Positions 35,979 to 44,626 of a stretch of 64,000 nucleotides of DNA are shown in pieces. The stretch comes from Leucobacter sp. Ag1. Its GTDB lineage: Bacteria > Actinomycetota > Actinomycetes > Actinomycetales > Microbacteriaceae. The stretch spans positions 1-64,000 of the forward strand of contig NZ_LAYO01000099.1 in assembly GCF_000980875.1 (NCBI RefSeq). Direction: 5' to 3'. The translations under genes were made by a program, and so were the position numbers. Within the stretch, counting starts at the first letter, position 1; every line of letters starts with the position of its first letter. Below the pieces are notes generated by a model. It saw nothing but the letters and a program-made list of their open reading frames with translations, did no database searches and was not told where the DNA came from.

Positions 35979-36767
35979 TCAGAGCTCCTTCAGGACGCCG
36001 CCGATGGTGCGGCGGAAGACGAGGATTCCGGCGATCAGGGCGACCGCGGTGAGGGCGACGGAGACTCCGACGAGCGCCCAATCGAGCTGGTCGGGGAAGA
36101 ATCCGGCGCGGAACAGGGAGAAGATTCCCGAGAGCGGGTTGATCCAGGCGAGGGGGCTTACCGCCTCGGGGAGATCGCTCGCGCCGTAGATGATCGGGGA
36201 CGCGTAGAAGAGGAGCCTCAGGACCAGCTTGGTCGCGCGCTCGAGGTCGCGGAAGAAGACGGTCAGCGGCGCGATGAGCAGTCCGAGTCCGAGGATCAGC
36301 GCTCCGAGCAGCAGCAGACCGACCGGGAAGAGGACGATCTGCCACCCCACGTGCGCCCCCGAGAACACCGCGAACACGATCAATACGGGCAGGCTGAGCA
36401 GGAACTCGACGCCCTTGGAGCAGACGATGCGCCCCACCCAGATCCATCGCGGGAGCGCCACCGAACGGACGAGCTTGATGTCGCGCAGGAACGCCCGGGT
36501 GGAATCCGAGATGGCCCCGTTGAACCAGACCCACGGGAGCATGGCGCACAGGAGGAAGACGATGTAGGGATCCTCGCCGAGACCCCGCTTGAGCATCTGG
36601 GTGAAGATGAACCAGTAGATGAGGCTCATGAGCAGGGGATCGAGGATCGACCACAGGTAGCCGAGCAGCGAGGTCGCGTAGCGGACCTTCAGGTCGCGCT
36701 GCGTGAGTAGGCGAAGGGATCGCCAGGCGACGGCGCGTGGTTTCGGTGGATTCGCTGCGGAGGGCAC
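35979..36767 (-). CDS. ABC-2 type exporter permease (TagG/KpsM type)
   Basis: About 262 residues with six membrane helices (YLWSILDPLLMSLIYWFIF, YIVFLLCAMLPWVWFN, the segments following GVEFLL, WQIVLFPVGLLLLGALILG, LLFYASPIIY, and the final VGVSVALTAVALIAGILVF). The amphipathic N-terminal WRSLRLLTQRDLKVRY segment and the DLERATKLVLR loop are typical of polysaccharide-export permeases. It pairs with the downstream ATPase to move a lipid-linked glycopolymer across the membrane. GTG 36767 is chosen to begin just before the conserved amphipathic helix; ATG 36824 is an in-frame alternative close to the divergent promoter region. Confidence 0.85.
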   Translation of the reverse strand: MPSAANPPKPRAVAWRSLRLLTQRDLKVRYATSLLGYLWSILDPLLMSLIYWFIFTQMLKRGLGEDPYIVFLLCAMLPWVWFNGAISDSTRAFLRDIKLVRSVALPRWIWVGRIVCSKGVEFLLSLPVLIVFAVFSGAHVGWQIVLFPVGLLLLGALILGLGLLIAPLTVFFRDLERATKLVLRLLFYASPIIYGASDLPEAVSPLAWINPLSGIFSLFRAGFFPDQLDWALVGVSVALTAVALIAGILVFRRTIGGVLKEL

Positions 36768-36836
36768 ACGAACATTCTGCCGGGTGATGGCGCGAACCGG
36801 GGACTCGGCTGTGAGCCGGAGCATGACGAGGTTTGG

Positions 36837-36842
36837 TAGGTT
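36837..36842 (+). promoter_or_regulatory. -10 element of leaderless promoter for the second ABC exporter
   Basis: TAGGTT, then 6 nt, then GTG 36849, in the divergent region shared with the TagG-type permease. Confidence 0.5.
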
Positions 36843-36848
36843 AGGCAG

Positions 36849-37802
36849 GTGCCGTCGAACTCCCCGTCCTCCATGCCAGAAGCGCCGGTCGAGGCTGCCC
36901 GCGTCGACACCGGCTCCGCCCAGGCCGCAGCCGCAGATCCATCGGTGAACGATGCCGCTCCGCGCACCGGTCGCATCCAGGTCCCGGTCCCGTCGATCGT
37001 CCGCGCTCGCGAGCGCGGACGTCTGGCCGCGCAGAACCCGGTGGTTCTCCGAACCGAGGTGCTGACCAAGAACTACGGGCAGGTCGCCGCGGCGAGCGAC
37101 GTCTCGATCCAGGTGCACGCGGGATCCTTCACCGGCATCGTCGGCCCCAACGGCGCGGGCAAGACGACCACGCTCTCGATGATCAGCGGACTGAACCGTC
37201 CGACGTCCGGTCGCATCACGGTGCACGACATCGACGTCTGGGCCGACGGTCCCGCCGCGAAGCGCCTGATCGGCACCCTGCCGGATCGACTGCGTCTGTT
37301 CGACCGCCTGACCGGGGCGCAGCTGCTCTACTACATCGGCATCCTCAACGGCGTCCGCGAGGACGCGGTCGCCACGCGCGCCGCCGAACTGGCCGAGGCC
37401 TTCGGACTGGGGTCGGCTATGGACCGGCTCGTCTCCGACTACTCGGCGGGCATGCAGAAGAAGATCGGTCTCGCCTGCGCGATGATCCACGCTCCCGAGG
37501 TGCTGGTGCTCGACGAGCCGTTCGAGGCGATCGACCCGGTCTCCGCCTCGAACGTGACCGACATCCTCGAGAAGTTCGTGGCCGGTGGCGGCAGTGTCAT
37601 CATGTCGAGCCACAGCCTCGACCTGATCCAGCGCGTCTGCGACCACGTCTCGGTCATCGTCGACGGCAGCGTGATCGCTCAGGGTACGGTCGACGCGGTC
37701 CGCGACGGCATGAGTCTCGAAGAGCGATTCGCGCACCTCACCGGCGAATCCGGCGCAGAGAAGGGACTGCAGTGGCTGCACGGCTCCTCCGACTCCGTCT
37801 GA
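36849..37802 (+). CDS. ABC transporter ATP-binding protein (ABC-2 exporter)
   Basis: A 317-residue ATPase with an unusually long disordered Ala/Pro-rich N-terminal extension (about 1-60) before the domain starts at LRTEVLTKNYGQ. Walker A is GPNGAGKTTT, the Q-loop segment is LPDRLRLFDRLTG, the signature is DYSAGMQKKIGLA, Walker B is VLVLDEPFEAIDP, and the H-loop is MSSHSLDL. The same-strand permease overlaps its 3' end by 31 nt, so the two form one transporter. Substrate is unknown; this layout resembles general ABC-2 exporters rather than drug or sugar importers. Confidence 0.88.
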   Translation: MPSNSPSSMPEAPVEAARVDTGSAQAAAADPSVNDAAPRTGRIQVPVPSIVRARERGRLAAQNPVVLRTEVLTKNYGQVAAASDVSIQVHAGSFTGIVGPNGAGKTTTLSMISGLNRPTSGRITVHDIDVWADGPAAKRLIGTLPDRLRLFDRLTGAQLLYYIGILNGVREDAVATRAAELAEAFGLGSAMDRLVSDYSAGMQKKIGLACAMIHAPEVLVLDEPFEAIDPVSASNVTDILEKFVAGGGSVIMSSHSLDLIQRVCDHVSVIVDGSVIAQGTVDAVRDGMSLEERFAHLTGESGAEKGLQWLHGSSDSV

Positions 37803-39340
37803 CGCTGCTCGGGTCCGCGTTCCGCGGGTCCGCGGCCCAGGGATTCCGGGCGGTGCTGGTCGGTCTGCTCGCCGTCGCGGTCGCCGTCGCGCTCGCCTGG
37901 CTGCCGACGCTGATCCTGCCCGAGGCGGCCGCACGCGCCGACCTGGACGTATTCATCGGCTCGGCGCTGCTCGGTGCGGCGCTGCTCGTTCCGTTCTTCG
38001 CGAACCGCGGGCACCTCGAGCCGCGGCAGTTCGCCTCGGTTCCGGCGCGTCCGGGGTCCATCGCGTCCGCGCTGCTGTTCAGCACCGTGCTGACCTGGCC
38101 CGCGATCCTGCTCCTGGTCTGGCTCGTGGCGCTCGCCGTCCTGCGACCGGAGTGGCAGCAGCCGGTCTGGGCCCTGGCGCTCGGGCTGGTGCTCGCGTAC
38201 CTGTTCGCGGTCACCGCGACCCGGGTCTCCTCTGCGCTCTCGAAGCTCTGGTTCGGACACGACCGCGGCGGTGTGCTGCGGGTCGTCGGAACGGTCCTGC
38301 TGATCGCGCTGCTCCCGCTCGCGTTCTTCGGCATCACCGCGATCTCGGGTGCGCCGGAAGGCAGCACCACCGCAGCCGCACGGGCGCTCGGCTGGTCGCC
38401 GTTCGGCGCGGCGTTCGCGGGCGCGCAGCAGGCCGCGAACGGGGACCTCGGTGCCGCGCTCCTGCACTTCGGCGTCCTCATCGCCGCAGTGATCCTGCTG
38501 CTCGCGATCTGGTTCCCGATCGTGCGCGCATCCCTCCAGTCGGTCGAACGACCGGCCGACCCGGCGATCGCGCGGCGCGGCCTGGGCTGGTTCGAGCGCT
38601 TCTCGGCCAAGCCCGCTTCCGTCATCGCCGCGCGCGTGCTCACCTACTGGAGCCGCGACCCCCGCTACCGGGTGGGGCTCTCCGCGATCCCCTTCGTCCC
38701 GATCCTGATGATCCTCGCGTTCTGGGTCGCGGGTGCGGATCTGCGCACGCTGGCGGCGGTTCCGCTGCCCGTGATCCTCCTGCTGCTGGCGTGGTCCCTG
38801 CACAACGACGTCGCCATGGATTCGACCGCGATCTGGAGCCATGTCGCCAGCGGTATCGCCGGCCGCGACGATCGCCGCGGACGTCTCGCTCCCGTGCTGC
38901 TGATCGGCCTGCCGGTCGCGCTGATCGGCTCGACCGTGACCGTTACGGTCATGGGAGAGTGGCGGGTGCTCCCCGCGGTGATCGGCATGAACCTCGCCGT
39001 GCTGTTCGTCACCTGCGGCGTCTCGAGCGTGTTCTCCGTGCTCATCCCGTATCCGACCACGCGCCCGGGCGACAGCCCGTTCGCTCAGCCCCAGTGGTCC
39101 GGCTCGGGTTCCGGGCTGTCCCAGACGCTGTCGATGATCGCCGCGCTCGTGTTCTCGGTGCCGGCGGTGTGGATCGCGGTCATCGCCCTGGTCGACGTGA
39201 CTCCCGCGTGGAACCTCGGCGCTCTGGCCTTCGGCGTCGTCTACGGCGCTGCGGTCCTCGGGCTCGGGATCCTGCTCGGCGGGAAGATCTTCGACCGCCG
39301 CGGCCCCGAGCTCATCGCCGCGACGCAGGTCTTCGACTGA
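37772..39340 (+). CDS. ABC-2 type transporter permease, large
   Basis: A 522-residue integral membrane protein with around twelve hydrophobic helices (for example VLVGLLAVAVAVALAWLPT, LLIALLPLAFFGITAI, LAPVLLIGLPVALIGSTV and LSMIAALVFSVPAVWIAVI). The start is GTG 37772, overlapping the ATPase gene by 31 nt. A cytoplasmic loop with RVLTYWSRDPRYRVGLSAIP, found in actinobacterial exporter permeases of this type, lies near residue 290. It partners the preceding ATPase; cargo cannot be deduced. Confidence 0.85.
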   Translation: MAARLLRLRLTLLGSAFRGSAAQGFRAVLVGLLAVAVAVALAWLPTLILPEAAARADLDVFIGSALLGAALLVPFFANRGHLEPRQFASVPARPGSIASALLFSTVLTWPAILLLVWLVALAVLRPEWQQPVWALALGLVLAYLFAVTATRVSSALSKLWFGHDRGGVLRVVGTVLLIALLPLAFFGITAISGAPEGSTTAAARALGWSPFGAAFAGAQQAANGDLGAALLHFGVLIAAVILLLAIWFPIVRASLQSVERPADPAIARRGLGWFERFSAKPASVIAARVLTYWSRDPRYRVGLSAIPFVPILMILAFWVAGADLRTLAAVPLPVILLLLAWSLHNDVAMDSTAIWSHVASGIAGRDDRRGRLAPVLLIGLPVALIGSTVTVTVMGEWRVLPAVIGMNLAVLFVTCGVSSVFSVLIPYPTTRPGDSPFAQPQWSGSGSGLSQTLSMIAALVFSVPAVWIAVIALVDVTPAWNLGALAFGVVYGAAVLGLGILLGGKIFDRRGPELIAATQVFD

Positions 39341-39387
39341 GCACGACGGCGGTGCGGAACTCGCAGCGGCGTTTCGGCGTCGCCGCG

Positions 39388-39393
39388 TAGAAT
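39388..39393 (+). promoter_or_regulatory. -10 element of leaderless promoter for the DUF3039 gene
   Basis: TAGAAT, then 6 nt, then ATG 39400. Confidence 0.55.
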
Positions 39394-39399
39394 CGTCGC

Positions 39400-39675
39400 A
39401 TGGGTATCTTCACGCGCGGCGACTCCTCTCCGGCCGGTGGCACCGATGTGCTGGACCGCGAGCTCGAGGAGCTGCTGAACCAGGACCAGGTCGAGGACGG
39501 CGATCACGAGCGCTTCTCGCATTACGTTCCGAAGGACAAGATCCTCGAGTCCGCGATGACCGGTAAGCCGGTGCGCGCGCTCTGCGGGAAGAAGTGGACG
39601 CCGTCGCGCGATCCCGAGAAGTTCCCGGTGTGCCCGGACTGCAAGCGCGTGTACGAGCGTATGCGCAAGGACTGA
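39400..39675 (+). CDS. DUF3039 family small zinc-binding-like protein
   Basis: A 91-residue protein characteristic of actinobacteria. An acidic N-terminal half (LDRELEELLNQDQVEDGDHE) precedes a putative metal site made of His47 (SHYVPKDK), Cys in VRALCGKKW and CPDC near residue 80. The function is unknown. It has its own leaderless promoter and a terminator, so it is probably monocistronic. Confidence 0.86.
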   Translation: MGIFTRGDSSPAGGTDVLDRELEELLNQDQVEDGDHERFSHYVPKDKILESAMTGKPVRALCGKKWTPSRDPEKFPVCPDCKRVYERMRKD

Positions 39676-39721
39676 TCGGAGAGCGCGGGGTCTTCTCGGA
39701 TCCGCGGGGCTTCCGGTCTCC

Positions 39722-39770
39722 GACGCACGAGGGCCGTTCATCCGGATCGGATGAACGGCCCTTCGTACGT
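39722..39770. terminator. Bidirectional terminator between DUF3039 and pncB
   Basis: AGGGCCGTTCATCC (39730-39743) pairs with GGATGAACGGCCCT (39749-39762), a 14-bp stem with a 5-nt loop, and flanking ACGA/TCGT bases can extend it. It is followed by TTCGTACGTTTTCT on the plus strand. It sits between convergent genes. Confidence 0.85.
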
Positions 39771-39800
39771 TTTCTCGTGCGTTCGCGCGGTGCGTCCGGC

Positions 39801-41123
39801 TCAGCGGTATTCGGTCGCGATCGCGGGGTCTCCGCGGGTGAGGCGCATCGCGATCGGGGGCAGTTCGGCGACGCAGCGGGTGTGACGCTCGCGTGCCGCA
39901 GCGATCCCGTCGGAGCCGGTGAAACCGTCCTGCACGGTCCCGTCGATGACGAGGGGGACCAGCACTTCGCGGTTCGGCGAGGTGAGGTCGGCGCCTTCGG
40001 GCTCGCCCCCGGGGCCGTCTCCGAGAAGGATCAGTTCGGTCCGGGCGCGACCGCTCGCGTCGAACACCCGGCGGACGCTCTTGCGCCCGCCGACGGAGGC
40101 CTTGTCGGTGGACTTCTTCGCGACGGAGACCCAGCCGCCCGCGTCGTCGGTGCGTGCCACGAGCTTGTAGACCATGCCGAGCGTCGGGGTTCCCGATCCG
40201 ACGACGACGGAGGTGCCGACTCCGAAGCTGTCGACGGGGGAGAACGCGAGCGAGGCGACGGTGTATTCGTCGAGGTCGTTGGTGACCGTGATCTTCGTCC
40301 GGGTCGCGCCGAGGCTGTCGAGCAGGTCGCGGACCTGCGCGACGACCACGGGGAGGTCGCCGGAGTCGATGCGGACGGCGCCGAGGTCGGTTCCGGCGAC
40401 CTCGATCGCGGTGCGCACGCCCTGCTCGATGTCGTAGGTGTCGACGAGGAGGGTGGTGCCGGTGCCGAGCGCGGCGATCTGGGCCTCGAACGCGGCCTGT
40501 TCGCTGTCGTGGAGCAGGGTGAAGGCGTGCGCCGCGGTGCCCATGGTGGGGATCCCGTAGCTGCGTCCCGCCTCCAGGTTCGAGGTGGCTGTGAACCCGG
40601 CGATGTAGGCGGCGCGCGCTGCGGCGACGGCGCTGCGCTCGCTCGTGCGGCGCGACCCCATCTCGGCGAGGGGCTTGCCGTTCGCGGCGTGGCTCATGCG
40701 GGATGCCGCGGTCGCGACGGCGGAGTCGGCGTTCAGGATGCTGAGCGCGAGCGTCTCGAGCAGGACTCCCTCGGCGAAGGTGGACTCGACGATGAGGATG
40801 GGGGAGCCCGGGAAGAAGACTTCGCCCTCGGGGTATCCCCAGATGTTGCCGGTGAATCGGTAGTCGGCCAGCCAATCGAGGGTTTCGGGTCGGAGGAAGT
40901 CCTCCTCGCGGAGCCAGTCGAGCTCGGCGTCGGTGAATCGGAACTGCTCGATCGCTTCGAGGAGGCGGCCGGTGCCTGCGACCACGCCGTATCGTCGACC
41001 GCCCGAGAGCCTGCGGGCGAAGAGTTCGAACATGCTCCGCCGATGCGCGGTGCCCGATGCGAGGGCCGCGTCGACCATGGTGAGTTCGTAGCGATCGGTG
41101 AGGAGAGCCGTTGAAGGAGTCAC
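39801..41123 (-). CDS. pncB: Nicotinate phosphoribosyltransferase
   Basis: A 440-residue enzyme that converts nicotinate and PRPP to nicotinate mononucleotide in NAD salvage. Family landmarks are ALLTDRYELTMVDAAL at the N-terminus, GNIWGYPEGEVFFPGSPIL, GSRRTSERSAVAAARAAYIAG, FTATSNLEAG, GTAAHAFTLLHDSE, LVDTYDIEQGV, VRIDSGDLP and VVVGSGTP...YKLV. Start GTG 41123 places translation one residue before the conserved TPSTALLTDRY segment. It is convergent with DUF3039, and nothing suggests an operon with dnaE2, whose stop lies 29 nt upstream. Confidence 0.92.
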   Translation of the reverse strand: MTPSTALLTDRYELTMVDAALASGTAHRRSMFELFARRLSGGRRYGVVAGTGRLLEAIEQFRFTDAELDWLREEDFLRPETLDWLADYRFTGNIWGYPEGEVFFPGSPILIVESTFAEGVLLETLALSILNADSAVATAASRMSHAANGKPLAEMGSRRTSERSAVAAARAAYIAGFTATSNLEAGRSYGIPTMGTAAHAFTLLHDSEQAAFEAQIAALGTGTTLLVDTYDIEQGVRTAIEVAGTDLGAVRIDSGDLPVVVAQVRDLLDSLGATRTKITVTNDLDEYTVASLAFSPVDSFGVGTSVVVGSGTPTLGMVYKLVARTDDAGGWVSVAKKSTDKASVGGRKSVRRVFDASGRARTELILLGDGPGGEPEGADLTSPNREVLVPLVIDGTVQDGFTGSDGIAAARERHTRCVAELPPIAMRLTRGDPAIATEYR

Positions 41124-41152
41124 GTCGCCAGCATATCGCCGGGGCTGCCGCG

Positions 41153-44100
41153 TCATCGGAAGTCCCGTGACGACACCGCCTGCGGGGCCGGGAGCGGTTC
41201 GAACTCGGCGGCGACGACGTTCACGACGCCCTCGGGCGAGCGTTCGAGCGCTCCGGAGACGATGAGGGCGGGTGAGGCGCGCGCGATGGTCCGGAACCGC
41301 TGCCAGACGTCCGCCCACGTGATGATGTTGACGGTGCCGGATTCGTCCTCGAGGGTGAGGAAGACCACGCCGCCGCCGGTCGGCGGCTGCTGCCGATGCG
41401 TGACGATACCGGCGACCGTGATGAACCTGCCGGGCGGGAGCTGCTTGACCCGGTCGGAGCGGACGACGCCGCGCCGGTCGAGGCGATCGCGGAGCAGTGC
41501 GAGCGGGTGCCGGGATTCGCCGATCACGCCGGTGGTCCAGAGGTCGAGCGCGGTCTGTTCTTCCGGTGTGAGGAGCGGGAGGAGCGGCGGCTGCACGTGC
41601 ACGGCGACCCCGGGCAGGTAGCGATCCCGGTTGTCCGCGGCGGGGCCGGCGCTCCAGAGCGCTTCCCTGCGGTCCACGCCGAGGCCGGCGCAGGCCCCGG
41701 CGGAGGCCAGGGCCTCGAGCTGCCTGCGATCGAGGTCGGCACGCCGGGCGAGATCCGCGAGATCGAGGAACGGGCCTGCCGTGCGCGCGGCTGCGATCCG
41801 TTCGGCGACCGCGGTCTCGATGCCCTGGATGCCGGAAAGCCCGAGGCGGACGGCGAACGGACGGTCTCGGCGATGCCGGCCCGAGTCGTCGGCGGACCCT
41901 CGGACGAACGGCGGAATCGGCGGCTGATCCGCGCTGACGCACGACGCGGGGCCGCTGGAAGCGGCCGGGCGTGCCGGGGCGTGCTGCGTGTCCTGCGGGT
42001 GCGTGTTCTTCGAAGGCGTCTCCTTCCGGGCTGTCTCCTGCGGTTCGAGCGATGCGTGGGCCTCGGACCGCTGCACGTCGGCCGGGTGGACCTGGACGCC
42101 GTGGCGGCGCGCGTCTTCGACGAGGGTGCGCGGCGCGTAGAAGCCCATGGGCTGCGCCCGGAGGAGACCGACGAGGAACGCGGCCGGATAGTGGAGCTTG
42201 AGCCACGCGCTGACGTAGACGAGCAGCGCGAAGCTGATGGAGTGGCTCTCGGCGAACCCGAAGTTGGCGAATGCCTCGATCTGCTCGTATATGCGCGTGG
42301 ACTCCTCGGGACCGAGCCCGTTGCGCTTCATACCCGCCAGGAGCTTGTCCTTGAGCGTGTTCATCTGCTCGGTGCCGCGTTTCGACCCCATGGAACGCCG
42401 CAGCAGATCGGCGTCCTCGGCATCGCAGCCTCCGATCGCCATGGCCATCTGCATCAGCTGCTCCTGGAAGAGGGGGACGCCGAGCGTGCGCTCGAGGACC
42501 GGCTTCAGTTCGGGGTGCGGGTATTCGGGTTCTTCCGTGCCGGCCCGGCGTCGGAGATACGGGTGCACGGCGCCGCCCTGCAGCGGACCCGGCCTGATCA
42601 GGGCGATCTCGATGACGAGGTCGTAGAAGCTGCGGGGGAGCAGTCGAGGGAGCGTGTTGATCTGGGCGCGGCTCTCGAGCTGGAAGACGCCGACGGCATC
42701 GCCTCGGCAGAGCATGTCGTAGACGCCGGCTTCCTCTTTGGGGATCGTCTCGAGCGTCCAGCGTTCTCCGAGTGCTTCGGCCACGAGGTCCATCGAGATG
42801 CGGATCGCGCCGAGCATGCCGAGCCCGAGGAGGTCGAACTTGACGAGTCCCATGGCGGCGCAATCGTCCTTGTCCCACTGGAGCACGGTGCGCCCCGGCA
42901 TGCGGGCGTGCTCGATCGGGCAGACTTCGCCGACGGGCTGCTCGGTGAGCACCATGCCTCCCGAATGGATGCCGAGGTGCCGCGGAGCCTTCATGAGTTG
43001 CTCCGCGAGGCCGGCGACGTCCGGTGGGAGCGCGTCGAGGTCCTGCTTGCCCGGTGTGTAGCCGAGCGCTTTCGCGGCGTCCCGCGCGGCGCTCTTGGGT
43101 CGATAGCTGATCACGTTCGCGACCTGGGCGGCGTTGCGTCGGCCGTAGCGTTCGTAGACGTACTGGATCACTTCTTCCCGACGTTCGGAATCGAAGTCGA
43201 CGTCGATATCGGGTTCTTCCTCGCGCATGCTGGAGAGGAACCGTTCGAACGGGAGGTCGTAGAGCACCGAGTCGACGGCGGTGATGCCCAGCACGAAGCA
43301 GATCGCCGAGTTCGCCGCGGAGCCGCGTCCTTGGCAGAGGATGCCGCGTCCTTTGGCGAACTGAACGATGTCGTGCACGATGAGGAAGTATCCGGGGAAA
43401 TCGAGCCGTTCGATGACGGCGAGCTCGCGCTCGAGCCGGTCCTCGACCTCGGGGTTGGGCAGCCGGTACCGTTCGGCAGCACCTCGCCAGGCGAGTTCGC
43501 GGAGCCAGCTGATCTGCGTATGGCCTTCGGGCACGTCGAGCTTGGGGAGCTTCGGCCGGGCGGTGCGGAGCGGGAATCCGATCTGGCGGGCGATGCTCGC
43601 CGTCCGCGTCACCGCGTCCGTGTGCCCGGCGAATCGGCGGAGCATCGAGGCGCCGGAACGGATCCGAGCGGCACCGGTCGCGGGCAGGTACGCGTCGATC
43701 TCGTCGAGGCTGCGCCGTGCGCGGATCGCGGCCATGGCGTCCGCGAGCTGGGCATGATCGGAGTGCGCGTAGTGGACGGCCCCGGTCGCGACGGTCGCGA
43801 CTCCTGCCGCGGAGGCGAGCGCGGCCAGGCGGTCGACTCGGACGTCGTCGCCGGGGAGCCCGTGGTCGGTGAGTTCGACGAGGACGTGGTCGCGGCCGAA
43901 TCTGGCGATCAGGTCGTTGAGAGCCCGAGCGGCTGCGGTGTCGCCGGCCTCCCGTGTGCCGGCGGAGTCCATCGCCTGACGGACCGCGCCCTTTCTGCAC
44001 CCGGTGAGGATGGTCCATTCGCCGTTCGCGGTACCCGAGAGTGCATCGAGATCGTAGCGTGGGCGCCCCTTTTCTCCACCGGCGAGCTGGGCTTCGGTGA

Positions 44101-44605
44101 TCGCCCCGGCGAGGCGATGGTACCCGTCGACGCCGTTCGCGAGGACGAGCAGGTGCGTGCCTCCCGGGTCGGCGATTCCCAGCTGGGGTGCGTCGAGACC
44201 GATGGTGAGCTCCGCGCCGTACACCGTGTCGAGCGGTGCGGCTGCGAATCGCGCGGCCTCGGCGAATCGCGCGGCGCCGTAGAACCCGTCGTGATCGGTG
44301 ATCGCGATGCCGGTGAGGCCGAGCCGGGCGGCTTCCGCGATGAGCGCCTCCGGCGAGCTCGCCCCGTCGAGGAAGCTGTAGTGGGAGTGCGCGTGCAGTT
44401 CCGCGTACGGCACGGACGCCGGAGGCGCTGCCGGATCGCCGATGCGTTCGTTCGTAGCCGTTCGCGGTGGAGCCGATCCATCGGCCGGTTCTGGCCCTCG
44501 CAGCGGGGCGAGCATGGCGTCGTGCGCGCGAGCGTGCGTTGGCGGACGGGCCGAGAGGATGCGTTCGAGCTCACTCCACTCCCGTCGAGAACTGTCCCAT
44601 TTCAT
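41153..44605 (-). CDS. dnaE2: Error-prone DNA polymerase III alpha subunit DnaE2
   Basis: A 1150-residue C-family polymerase of the damage-inducible mutasome. A variable Pro/Ala-rich N-terminus (1-60) precedes the PHP domain (YAELHAHSHYSFLDGAS, ITDHDGFYG). The palm domain has CQGRGSAANSAICF and the catalytic PDIDVDFDSERREEV. GIHSGGMVLTE and HSISFALLVY follow, then HhH and OB-fold regions (ITWADVW). A low-complexity insert lies around residues 855-905. It is shorter at the C-terminus than replicative DnaE and lacks the beta-clamp/tau region. It is the third gene of the SOS-controlled imuA-imuB-dnaE2 operon, 21 nt after imuB. Confidence 0.94.
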   Translation of the reverse strand: MKWDSSRREWSELERILSARPPTHARAHDAMLAPLRGPEPADGSAPPRTATNERIGDPAAPPASVPYAELHAHSHYSFLDGASSPEALIAEAARLGLTGIAITDHDGFYGAARFAEAARFAAAPLDTVYGAELTIGLDAPQLGIADPGGTHLLVLANGVDGYHRLAGAITEAQLAGGEKGRPRYDLDALSGTANGEWTILTGCRKGAVRQAMDSAGTREAGDTAAARALNDLIARFGRDHVLVELTDHGLPGDDVRVDRLAALASAAGVATVATGAVHYAHSDHAQLADAMAAIRARRSLDEIDAYLPATGAARIRSGASMLRRFAGHTDAVTRTASIARQIGFPLRTARPKLPKLDVPEGHTQISWLRELAWRGAAERYRLPNPEVEDRLERELAVIERLDFPGYFLIVHDIVQFAKGRGILCQGRGSAANSAICFVLGITAVDSVLYDLPFERFLSSMREEEPDIDVDFDSERREEVIQYVYERYGRRNAAQVANVISYRPKSAARDAAKALGYTPGKQDLDALPPDVAGLAEQLMKAPRHLGIHSGGMVLTEQPVGEVCPIEHARMPGRTVLQWDKDDCAAMGLVKFDLLGLGMLGAIRISMDLVAEALGERWTLETIPKEEAGVYDMLCRGDAVGVFQLESRAQINTLPRLLPRSFYDLVIEIALIRPGPLQGGAVHPYLRRRAGTEEPEYPHPELKPVLERTLGVPLFQEQLMQMAMAIGGCDAEDADLLRRSMGSKRGTEQMNTLKDKLLAGMKRNGLGPEESTRIYEQIEAFANFGFAESHSISFALLVYVSAWLKLHYPAAFLVGLLRAQPMGFYAPRTLVEDARRHGVQVHPADVQRSEAHASLEPQETARKETPSKNTHPQDTQHAPARPAASSGPASCVSADQPPIPPFVRGSADDSGRHRRDRPFAVRLGLSGIQGIETAVAERIAAARTAGPFLDLADLARRADLDRRQLEALASAGACAGLGVDRREALWSAGPAADNRDRYLPGVAVHVQPPLLPLLTPEEQTALDLWTTGVIGESRHPLALLRDRLDRRGVVRSDRVKQLPPGRFITVAGIVTHRQQPPTGGGVVFLTLEDESGTVNIITWADVWQRFRTIARASPALIVSGALERSPEGVVNVVAAEFEPLPAPQAVSSRDFR

Positions 44606-44626
44606 GTGCGCTCGCCTCCTGGCCGC

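Noticed and set aside
40560-40700. Apparent replacement of a catalytic His by Ser in nicotinate phosphoribosyltransferase (GSRRTSERS)
   Set aside because: I could not be sure which His is the phosphorylated residue in this subfamily, and the same Ser may be normal in actinobacterial PncB, so no claim is made.
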